From Verrucomicrobiota bacterium (lineage in GTDB: Bacteria; Verrucomicrobiota; Verrucomicrobiia; Verrucomicrobiales; Verrucomicrobiaceae): a DNA stretch of 13,164 nucleotides. Below are positions 6,603-12,516 of this stretch, piece after piece (within the stretch, counting starts at the first letter, position 1; each line of letters begins with the position of its first letter). Location of the stretch: contig VFKY01000286.1 in the NCBI GenBank assembly GCA_009885275.1, forward strand, positions 1-13,164, given 5' to 3'. The position numbers were made by a program, and so were the translations under genes. The notes beneath the pieces are model-generated. The model saw nothing but the letters and a program-made list of their open reading frames with translations. It ran no database searches and was not told where the DNA came from.

Positions 6603-7464
6603 GATCGCTCCTTTGTAGGTAAGCACCAAACCAGGTTATAAGCGTGACGATCACGAGGAGAATTACCCCCAACCCCACCATCGCCCCCCAGTGCAGGGGA
6701 TTTCCATACGCGATGTTCGTTTCGGAGCTTCCAAGTTTGCTCGTCAGAGTTTGACCTGATTCGATAAGCGGTTGCAGTGAAAATAGCGACTGCGGCCATT
6801 GATTGTCCTGTCTGCCAATCACGAGAAAAACCGCAATGGTTTCCCCCATCGCGCGTCCCAATCCCAGCAGCACCGCCGCAAACAATCCGCGACTCGCTTG
6901 TGGCAGCGAAACATGCAGCACAACCTCCGTCCCATTGAGCCCGAGTCCCCGTGCGGCATGACGCTGCGTCGCTGGCACGCTGCGCAAGGCATCATCCGAC
7001 AGTGTCATGATTGTTGGTAGAATCATCAATGCCAGCAACACTGCCGCAGTAAACAGCGTGTCACCACTGAGCGGATCAAAAGGTGCCAGCAACTCATAAA
7101 TCCAATTTCGCAGCATCAAAATGCCAAGCAGTCCATAAACGACCGAGGGAACTCCTGCCAACAATTCAATGGTGAGCTTCACCATCAAACGAAATCTAGC
7201 GGGTAAAAACTCAGCCGTAAAAATGGCGGCACCGATTCCCACAGGTGTTGCCAGTACCAACGCGCCGATTGACACCACCAGCGTACCGTAAATCATCGAA
7301 GCCGCCCCAAACTCCTGTTGGCGGTAAAACCACTTTGCGCCGGTCGCAAAACTGAACCCTTCGTGCTGCCACACCGGCAGACTCTGCATCAATAATAGGA
7401 GCGCCATCGCCAGCACCGTAAGCACAGTGACGCCGGAGAAAAACCAAATAGCGATGCGAGTCAT
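6592..7464 (-). CDS. pstC: Phosphate ABC transporter permease PstC
   Basis: This is an inner-membrane permease of 290 aa. An N-terminal helix starts at about residue 5. The periplasmic segment contains FSFATGAKWFYRQQEFGAAS, and the run YGTLVVSIGALVLATPVGIGAAIFTAEF is typical of PstC. The coupling loop AARGLGLNGTEVVLHVSLPQA and the marker GLGRAMGETIAVFLVIG also fit PstC. The start lies 32 bases after the pstS stop, with only a weak ribosome site. Its last codons carry the Shine-Dalgarno and start of pstA, so the two permeases are translationally coupled. Confidence 0.93.
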   Translation of the reverse strand: MTRIAIWFFSGVTVLTVLAMALLLLMQSLPVWQHEGFSFATGAKWFYRQQEFGAASMIYGTLVVSIGALVLATPVGIGAAIFTAEFLPARFRLMVKLTIELLAGVPSVVYGLLGILMLRNWIYELLAPFDPLSGDTLFTAAVLLALMILPTIMTLSDDALRSVPATQRHAARGLGLNGTEVVLHVSLPQASRGLFAAVLLGLGRAMGETIAVFLVIGRQDNQWPQSLFSLQPLIESGQTLTSKLGSSETNIAYGNPLHWGAMVGLGVILLVIVTLITWFGAYLQRSDHAS

Positions 7465-7496
7465 GTTCAGGAATACCGCTCGTAAATCAGGGCAGT

Positions 7497-8333
7497 TTAT
7501 TTCAATTCCGCCAACGTCAGATAACCGTGCTTCTTCACCAACGCCTGTCCGCGTCCACTGAGTACAAAATCGACCAATAACTTGGCTTCGCCCGCGGGTG
7601 CCCCATTGGACAGCAAGAACAGTGGGCGACTCATGGGATATTTGTGTGTGGCGATGGTTTCAGAGGTGGCTTGAATAACCTCACCCGTCTCTGATTTTAA
7701 CCCCAATGCAAACACCGTTTTTCCATCCGCCCATGAAGAAGAAAGCTGGGAGAGCGCACCTTTGGTGGACGCCACTTTGTTACGAGTTTCCTCGTTGCCA
7801 CCCACTTCGGGAAAACTCACCTGCGGTGCGAGCTTGGGGTTCCCGTAGATCCAATGCACAAACACTTCCCAGGTGCCACGTCCCGGTTCTTTGTTGAAGA
7901 AAGCAATGCGCCTGTCTGGTCCACCGACATCCTTCCAGTTCTTGATGGCTCCTTCATAAATACCTTTCAGTTCCGCCTTGCTGAGAGCCTTCACGCCCCC
8001 ATCCCAAACATCAGCGGAAACAATCATCGCCACCGCATCTTCACCAATGTGAATTTCCTTGTAATCACACTTCGGAAATTTGGCTCGATCATCATCACTG
8101 ATATGCTTGGAAGCCATCCCCAATTGAACCAACCCCTCACCGAGCATCGAAATGCCGCCGCTGCTGCCGCCTTGGGTATCAATCTGTATATCCATTTTCA
8201 TCTCCGCTCGAAGAATCTCCGAGGCTTCTGCCACCGGTAGATTGACCGTGGTGGAGCCATTGATTTTAAGGGTGCCAGCTTCCAGCGGGGACGCCATGAG
8301 CATGCCAGCAACAATGATATGATGTATTCGCAT
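7497..8333 (-). CDS. pstS: Periplasmic phosphate-binding protein PstS
   Basis: The product has 278 aa, and its signal peptide runs to about residues 18-20 (ASPLEAG). The mature protein starts TLKINGSTTVNLP, where GSTT is the first phosphate-contact loop. DTQGGSSGG supplies a second contact loop and NKEPGRGTWE the third. This is the PBP-like PstS type. The ATG at 8333 is embedded in an ATATGC/GCATAT inverted repeat and has only a weak upstream GAG. A later ATG at residue 11 is possible but would shorten the signal peptide. The gene follows arsR by 58 bases on the same strand. No Pho box was found in that gap, so control by the neighbouring ArsR protein is more likely than the usual PhoB control. 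Confidence 0.92.
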   Translation of the reverse strand: MRIHHIIVAGMLMASPLEAGTLKINGSTTVNLPVAEASEILRAEMKMDIQIDTQGGSSGGISMLGEGLVQLGMASKHISDDDRAKFPKCDYKEIHIGEDAVAMIVSADVWDGGVKALSKAELKGIYEGAIKNWKDVGGPDRRIAFFNKEPGRGTWEVFVHWIYGNPKLAPQVSFPEVGGNEETRNKVASTKGALSQLSSSWADGKTVFALGLKSETGEVIQATSETIATHKYPMSRPLFLLSNGAPAGEAKLLVDFVLSGRGQALVKKHGYLTLAELK

Positions 8334-8353
8334 ATATGCTCATTTGCGCATAT
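8334..8353. promoter_or_regulatory. ATATGC-N8-GCATAT inverted repeat at the pstS start, candidate ArsR operator
   Basis: Perfect six-base arms (8334-8339 and 8348-8353) separated by eight bases lie immediately upstream of and touching the pstS start codon, in the gap after arsR. ArsR/SmtB-family repressors bind AT-rich inverted repeats near promoters and starts. A second, weaker symmetric site, AACT-N6-AGTT (8725-8738), lies 18 bases before the arsR start beside a TATATT that could be a -10 element. The two sites do not share an obvious consensus, so assignment to this ArsR is inference. Confidence 0.4.
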
Positions 8354-8391
8354 TAACACACCACTTTCAAGCGATTTGAAATCCTGCGCAC

Positions 8392-8706
8392 TTATTTAGG
8401 CAATTTTGAGAAATCAAACTGGCAGCACCCCAGATCGAGAACGTGATCATTTTTTACAAGATGACTCTTAAAATCTACCGCCAGTGAATAGAGGCGCTGC
8501 TGGCCGTTTTTCTCAAGTTGCAGCAATCCTGCTTCACGTAGGACACGAAGATGCTTGGAAACATTGTATTGCGTCACCTGCAACTCCTCGGCTACCTCAT
8601 TTACACAGCACTTCTTTTTAAGAAGCATCCGCACAATTCGCATGCGGTTCTCCTCTCCAAGAGCCTTCAGAGCATTGATACAGTCAAATCGCTTCGCCAC
8701 GTTCAT
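8392..8706 (-). CDS. ArsR-family winged-helix transcriptional repressor upstream of pst
   Basis: This is a 104-aa ArsR/SmtB-type regulator. Residues about 10-30 carry the KALGEENRMRIVRMLL helix, and the recognition helix is TQYNVSKHLRVLREAGLL at 45-62. The wing follows with GQQRLYSLA at 68-76. Cysteines are at C9, C33-C34 at the start of the alpha-3 helix (near where E. coli ArsR has its arsenite cysteines), and C94-C95 in the C-terminal segment LGCCQFDF. A C-terminal pair is reminiscent of the As(III) site of Acidithiobacillus ArsR. The protein therefore plausibly senses arsenite or another soft metal. It lies 58 bases before pstS on the same strand, and no arsB, acr3 or arsC gene is in the window. 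Confidence 0.88.
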   Translation of the reverse strand: MNVAKRFDCINALKALGEENRMRIVRMLLKKKCCVNEVAEELQVTQYNVSKHLRVLREAGLLQLEKNGQQRLYSLAVDFKSHLVKNDHVLDLGCCQFDFSKLPK

Positions 8707-8764
8707 GTTGTAACGGATGAATATAACTCAATCAAGTTCCATGAAAATCTTTGTCGAGTTTCGG

Positions 8765-9463
8765 TTAATCCTGTCTAAATAATAGCTCCTTCACCTGCTC
8801 CACCTCTGACAAGTCATCGAGCAATGCCCATGCCTGATATGCTTGTAAGGCGGCACGTTCAAACTTGCCGGTCGCCACCGCAACGCACCGCGCCCCCATC
8901 GCATGAGCACAGGCGATATCTTTGGGAGTGTCGCCAATCACAATGACCTGATCCGGGCGAAACTTGTAACTGGTAGCAGCTTCCATTCGTGTGACCGCGA
9001 CTGGACCAAGCAGATTGCGATGCTCCCCATCCTCACCGAATCCACCTTCTTGGAAATAATGCGCTATCTCAAAACGCTCCAATTTAAGTTTCGCACCCTG
9101 TCGAAGATTGCCTGTAAGAAGTCCGATAGCAAACCGATCATCCATTGCAAGTTGAGCCAATAGAGAAACGACACCAGGCAGCAACTTTCCAGGCGAATCC
9201 TCATGATGAAGCCTGCGCCGCAGATGTCCCAGATAGCTGAAACAATACGCTTCCACCTTGCTCTCCTCATAGGAGCGACCTGCATCAGCAAACAGTTTTC
9301 GGATCACTGCACCGTCAGTTGCACCAGCCAAATCAAGTGGCGGGAGATTCTCGCGTTTCACTTCTAGCACTTCCTCTGCGGCATCAAGCAGAGCTGAACC
9401 GCCAGCACCGCCCGTGTCGAGCAAGGTGCCGTCGATATCAAAAAGAAGTAGCCTTTGATTCAT
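8765..9463 (-). CDS. HAD-superfamily hydrolase, phosphoglycolate-phosphatase-like
   Basis: The 232-aa product carries the HAD motifs in order. FDIDGTLLD at 8-16 contains nucleophile D9 and general acid D11. A helical cap follows, then LLTGN (motif II threonine), a conserved-type lysine in the following region, and IGDTPKD (motif IV acids) near 175. The size and cap fit the subfamily I group of phosphoglycolate phosphatase and related sugar-phosphate phosphatases, but the substrate cannot be told. The ATG at 9463 was preferred to an in-frame TTG six bases earlier, because DIDGT then sits at the usual distance from the N-terminus. It begins nine bases after the infC stop without a Shine-Dalgarno, so it is probably translated by coupling with infC. 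Confidence 0.85.
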   Translation of the reverse strand: MNQRLLLFDIDGTLLDTGGAGGSALLDAAEEVLEVKRENLPPLDLAGATDGAVIRKLFADAGRSYEESKVEAYCFSYLGHLRRRLHHEDSPGKLLPGVVSLLAQLAMDDRFAIGLLTGNLRQGAKLKLERFEIAHYFQEGGFGEDGEHRNLLGPVAVTRMEAATSYKFRPDQVIVIGDTPKDIACAHAMGARCVAVATGKFERAALQAYQAWALLDDLSEVEQVKELLFRQD

Positions 9464-9472
9464 GACCAATGC

Positions 9473-10177
9473 TTAAGCTGCATCAGTCTTTATCTGGGGA
9501 GCTTGCTCCTGATGCTGGACATGACCTTCATCCTCTTCATGCACATTGTCCTCTTCTTCTGGATTGATGAACTTGCCGTGCTTGAAGTTTGCAAATTTAC
9601 GAACTCGTTGCTTTTCAGGCAACGGCGTGATTTGCATGTTAATGTTACGTCCTGCCATCTTGGGGTCTTGATCGAGACTTCCCATCGTGATGAGATCTTC
9701 ACGTATGCGCTTGGCCAGTTGGAATCCGATCTCTTGGTGAGCCATCTGACGCCCCTTGAATTGCAACTGCATGCGAACCTTGTTCCCCTCTGCAAGGAAC
9801 TCCTCTGCATGGAAAATTTTGATGAGGTAATCGTGAGGATCAATACCGACGCGGAACTTTAATTCCTTGAGTTTGCCTCCTTTTTGGGCTTTCGCGGCCT
9901 CCTTCTTTTTCTTCTCTTGTTCGTATTTGAATTTGCCGTAATCGACAATTTTGCAAACCGGTGGATCAGCGCTGGCGGAAATTTCCACTAAATCCAGTCC
10001 GCGATCCTTTGCTGCACGAATGGCCTGTCCAGTGGGCATAACACCCATTTGTTGGCCACTCTCTCCGTCAATCACTCGCACTTTCGGTGCGCGGATACGG
10101 TCGTTGATACGGGTTTGATCTGCAAAGCGACCTCCGCGATTGAAGCCTGGTCTTGGTCTATTGAAGCTAGGGTTTAT
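9473..10177 (-). CDS. infC: Translation initiation factor IF-3 with ATA start and acidic C-terminal tail
   Basis: IF3 binds the 30S subunit and checks start-codon selection. The body is unmistakable: TRINDRIRAPKVRVIDG, GVMPTGQAI, DLVEISASADPPVCKIVDYGKFKYEQEKK, KELKFRVGIDPHDY, and RMQLQFKGRQMAHQEIG. The conserved INDRIRAPKV lies upstream of the first GTG (10081), so the gene must start earlier. Between 10081 and the in-frame stop at 10226-10228 there is no ATG, GTG or TTG, but an ATA at 10175-10177 is preceded by GGAGGT (10183-10188) with five bases between. This gives 234 aa, against about 180 for E. coli IF3. Rare starts in infC are a known autoregulatory device. After the normal C-terminus, about 35 residues form a His/Glu-rich acidic tail (NPEEEDNVHEEDEGH). 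The N-terminal head is Arg/Pro/Gly-rich. rpmI and rplT do not follow. Confidence 0.95.
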   Translation of the reverse strand: MNPSFNRPRPGFNRGGRFADQTRINDRIRAPKVRVIDGESGQQMGVMPTGQAIRAAKDRGLDLVEISASADPPVCKIVDYGKFKYEQEKKKKEAAKAQKGGKLKELKFRVGIDPHDYLIKIFHAEEFLAEGNKVRMQLQFKGRQMAHQEIGFQLAKRIREDLITMGSLDQDPKMAGRNINMQITPLPEKQRVRKFANFKHGKFINPEEEDNVHEEDEGHVQHQEQAPQIKTDAA

Positions 10178-10182
10178 AGCGC

Positions 10183-10188
10183 ACCTCC
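10183..10188 (-). promoter_or_regulatory. Strong Shine-Dalgarno (GGAGGT) that fixes the ATA start of infC
   Basis: GGAGGT on the minus strand lies five bases before the ATA at 10177-10175. It is one of the few near-perfect ribosome sites in the window, and it sits in front of a codon that is not normally used for initiation. Confidence 0.75.
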
Positions 10189-10481
10189 GGTGGGTTGATG
10201 ATAAAATGACATTCCATTTGAAATGTCAAAATTGAGAAGCATGGCCACAATAGGCTTCATACGAAAAACAGTTAACATACGGCAATCGACAACTCTTTCA
10301 CACCTGTTTTATTACAAGTGAGGCGATGATAATATGTTATCTCTAGCATGCTGCTTTAAAAATTCCGGAGGGTTACCTGTTGGCAAAATCCATTCCGTGG
10401 TTCTGTGATAGGCTAATTTGTTAGAATGGCAAGACTAAAATTTACAGGATTCAAGTTCTCTGACCACCCAATCCCCGCAAT
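10189..10481. other. Divergent intergenic region between infC and the S1/P1 nuclease gene
   Basis: About 300 bases separate the infC leader from the nuclease start, and no gene is seen. Two symmetric elements are visible. One is GACATT-N8-AATGTC at 10208-10227, just upstream of the infC ribosome site. The other is CACCTGT-N6-ACAAGTG at 10301-10320, a hairpin with one G-T pair. A weak promoter for infC could be TTGCCG, 18 bases, TATGAA on the minus strand (about 10284-10255). This is a guess. No tRNA or recognised riboswitch was found. Confidence 0.3.
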
Positions 10482-11516
10482 ATGACTTCCATAATGTCTA
10501 TAAAAAACAAAATTATATGTTTGGCTCTACTGATATTCAGTCAGAGCTTTAACAAGGTTAACGCCTGGTCAGAGGGTGGGCATCGTGTGATTGCGCTCTT
10601 GGCTTATGAAACGCTCAGCCCATATCAGCGGACGAGCCTCACCGAATTACTGCGCCATCATCCTCGATTTCATGAGGATTTTGAACTTCACATGCCACTC
10701 AAAATTGATCAAAGCTCTGAACTAGAGCAGCAACGCTGGATATTCACTCAAGCAGCTATTTGGCCCGATTTAGCGCGAACCTTTCAGGAACCCGCATATG
10801 CACTTTACCATCGCTCAAGATGGCATCACATCAATTTACCCGTCTTTCTAAATGAGGCGTCAGCTCATGATTTGAGAACTAAGATCAAGACCAATCAACA
10901 AATGGAATGGCGCGAAGGGAGCGATCCGACTTGGAACAATGCAGCTCAATCCATCGACATGGCGATAAAAAATCTCCATTCATCATCGATCGCTGATGCT
11001 CAAAAAGCTCTCATGCTATGCTGGCTGATTCACTTAGTTGGAGATATTCATCAGCCACTGCATTGCGTGAGTTTGTTTTCCTCTCACCAATTCCCAAACC
11101 TTCAATATGGGGACATGGGTGGCAATGAAATTCCAATCGCAGGTAAAAACCCTTTGCGACCTCAAACCCTGCATTCGATTTGGGATGGGTTGCTCGGTTA
11201 CGATAGTTCCATGAACGATCTGCGAGCTCGAGCCAGTCGTTTTCTTCAGGATGAAACGCAACGATCTGAAATAAGCAAATACCTAGCCATTTCAAGTATT
11301 CCACAATGGATTGAAGAAGGACGACAACTTGCTGCGACTTACGCTTACAGCAGTGATGTTCGTGAAAAACTCACCGGAATGAAAGCAGACAGCATCATGC
11401 CTGTCTCCCTGTCAGAGAACTACCTGCGACAGGCTGGAGCCATTGCACGACTGCGTGCCTGTGTCGCCGGTCAACGACTAGCCAAAATACTGAGTGAACG
11501 AGAGTTGCGCCTATAG
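10482..11516 (+). CDS. Secreted S1/P1-type zinc-dependent nuclease
   Basis: This is a 344-aa member of the S1/P1 nuclease family, enzymes that cleave single-stranded DNA and RNA with three zinc ions. The Sec signal peptide should be cut after VNA28, leaving Trp29 as the new N-terminus, which is itself a zinc ligand in this family. All nine ligands can be placed with P1-like spacing: W29, H34 (SEGGHRVIA), D96 (AAIWPDLA), H115 (WHHINLP), H184 and D188 and H194 (HLVGDIHQPLH), H231 and D235 (LHSIWDG). GGN is at 213-215. It is divergent from infC with its own upstream region. A second ATG at codon 5 could be the true start. The likely role is periplasmic or extracellular nucleic-acid scavenging; release of phosphate would fit with the nearby pst genes. 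Confidence 0.92.
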   Translation: MTSIMSIKNKIICLALLIFSQSFNKVNAWSEGGHRVIALLAYETLSPYQRTSLTELLRHHPRFHEDFELHMPLKIDQSSELEQQRWIFTQAAIWPDLARTFQEPAYALYHRSRWHHINLPVFLNEASAHDLRTKIKTNQQMEWREGSDPTWNNAAQSIDMAIKNLHSSSIADAQKALMLCWLIHLVGDIHQPLHCVSLFSSHQFPNLQYGDMGGNEIPIAGKNPLRPQTLHSIWDGLLGYDSSMNDLRARASRFLQDETQRSEISKYLAISSIPQWIEEGRQLAATYAYSSDVREKLTGMKADSIMPVSLSENYLRQAGAIARLRACVAGQRLAKILSERELRL

Positions 11517-11605
11517 CCATGCAAAGATTGCCCCCTGATACTATGGCTCTGTTACTTCAATGCGGACTCGGCGAGGCCTGATGACAAGCATCAATTTCTT
11601 TTCTC

Positions 11606-11668
11606 GTAGCTCGACCTTCTAAAGTCGAGTCCTCCTGATCCTCTCTCGACATTGGAATGTCGAGCTAC
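11606..11668. repeat. REPIN (inverted pair of REP hairpins, GTAG heads), family A
   Basis: The left REP has head GTAG at 11606-11609 and a hairpin CTCGACCTT...AAAGTCGAG at 11610-11629 with one mismatch. After a 15-base spacer, the right REP is CTCGACATT-GG-AATGTCGAG at 11645-11664, with perfect nine-base arms and closing head CTAC at 11665-11668. The two halves face each other, so GTAG lies at both outer ends, which is the REPIN/BIME layout mobilised by RAYT transposases. It abuts the 3' end of the RAYT remnant. Confidence 0.75.
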
Positions 11669-12137
11669 CTCTCACCCAACACCTTCGACCTCAAATCCCT
11701 CAGCGCACACAATCCGCCAAAGTCTGCACCCTTCATCGGACGCGCTCCATCTGTTCGCGTTATGCCAAATCGATGGCGCTGACTCTCAAACACCTCGTCC
11801 ACATACTCCCGATCACCGCTCCGGCGGTGAAGTAACGCACTCGACAGTGCAGCATTTTCTTTCGTGTCAATTGAGCAGCCCGCTTCCGCTCCTTCTCCAC
11901 CGCGGCGCTCGTCATCCCATTTCGGCGTTTCGTGCCTTGGGTTGCTGTCGCCGCTTGTTTCAATTTTTTCACAGACTCGTCTTCTGTGTCCGCGGTGCCC
12001 TCTACCGCCACTCGGTATAGCTCCAAGGATAGTCCTTGGGATCGGTGACTAGTCCGGCTCTCACAGGGTTCAAGTCGACGACGCGAGAGACGCAGTGGTA
12101 ATAAGCGTGCGCCCACTCATCAGGGGCCTTGAGTCGA
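11665..12137 (-). pseudogene. Decayed REP-associated tyrosine transposase (RAYT) with catalytic core deleted
   Basis: Three frames read in turn give one transposase relic. Frame 1 (about 12137-12002) gives RLKAPDEWAHAYYHCVSRVVD, a RAYT N-terminus, fused directly to LNPVRAGLVTDPKDYPWS, a segment that normally lies more than 100 residues later. It ends at a TAG (12004-12002). Frame 2 (about 11990-11800) carries LTRKKMLHCRVRYFTAGAVIGS. Frame 3 (to 11665) carries REYVDEVFESQRHRFG and ends in RDLRSKVLGER before a TAG. The HUH histidines and the catalytic tyrosine belong in the missing part, so the enzyme is dead. The relic fills the space between the two REPINs, and its final stop codon lies inside the GTAG head of the downstream one. 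Confidence 0.8.
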
Positions 12138-12140
12138 GAA

Positions 12141-12205
12141 GTAGTGACGGCATCTTGCCGTCAGCATCGGCAGATGAAAACAAGACGGTAAGATGCCGTC
12201 ACTAC
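12141..12205. repeat. REPIN (inverted pair of REP hairpins, GTAG heads), family B
   Basis: The left REP has head GTAG at 12141-12144 and hairpin TGACGGC-ATCTT-GCCGTCA at 12145-12163 with perfect seven-base arms. After a 20-base spacer, the right REP at 12184-12205 reads, on the other strand, GTAGTGACGGCATCTTACCG, one base different from the left copy over that stretch. Both heads point outwards. The stem sequence is unrelated to family A, yet the GTAG head is the same. It abuts the 5' end of the RAYT remnant. Confidence 0.8.
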
Positions 12206-12381
12206 CAGCAAACGATGGAGCAAAGAAGGATGCATTGGAGTCGGCAGCAGGCGGTCGTGGAAGCATCGATAATAAAGGGGCTAGTTGGGGGGTGCCATCC
12301 GCGCTTTGTGCGCGCCCAGCATGGACACAGTCTTAATGGGGTTTGAGCCCACTGTATGAAAACCAGACATGACGAAAACAT

Positions 12382-12499
12382 ACTCAGAAAATACCAGCCA
12401 AAGACAAGGTTCAACGAGTGATCGTTGGGCTGAAAGAAGACTACGCAAAACCTACGATCTGATGAACAAGATCGCTTTCATCAACAATATTTTCTGAGT
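12382..12499. repeat. 118-bp segment bounded by perfect 12-bp inverted repeats
   Basis: ACTCAGAAAATA at 12382-12393 and TATTTTCTGAGT at 12488-12499 are exact reverse complements. Inside are TGATGAA...TTCATCA (a seven-base hairpin around 12460-12483) and a 42-codon frame (12369-12497, ending LMNKIAFINNIF) that I do not recognise and do not call a gene. The rest of 12206-12516 shows no gene. The layout could be a miniature inverted-repeat element or the remains of an insertion sequence. No target-site duplication was seen. Confidence 0.4.
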
Positions 12500-12516
12500 C
12501 CGGGGGCACTTACTGC

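Noticed and set aside
6603..6629. Nine-codon upstream extension of pstA
   Set aside because: The ATG at 6602 has AGGAG at the right distance and aligns with the usual length; the extension lies in pstC with no ribosome site.
11579..11601. TGATG-ACAAG-CATCA hairpin followed by a T-rich run after the nuclease gene
   Set aside because: A five-base AT-rich stem is too weak to call a terminator with confidence.
11760..12116. A 118-codon open frame on the minus strand that could be called a hypothetical protein
   Set aside because: It mixes one true segment of the RAYT relic (KKMLHCRVRYFTAGAVIGS) with out-of-frame sequence on both sides. The transposase segments before and after it are in other frames.
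11606..12205. A CRISPR array, considered because of repeated short palindromes
   Set aside because: The repeats are two different inverted pairs, not regularly spaced direct repeats, and no cas gene is present.
12095..12414. Open frames on both strands between the family B REPIN and the inverted-repeat segment
   Set aside because: One crosses the REPIN, the other is low-complexity and Cys/Trp-rich; neither resembles a known protein, and both look like chance frames in accessory DNA.
12369..12497. A 42-codon frame ending LMNKIAFINNIF
   Set aside because: It has no Shine-Dalgarno, no recognised family, and both ends fall near the inverted repeats; too weak to call a gene.
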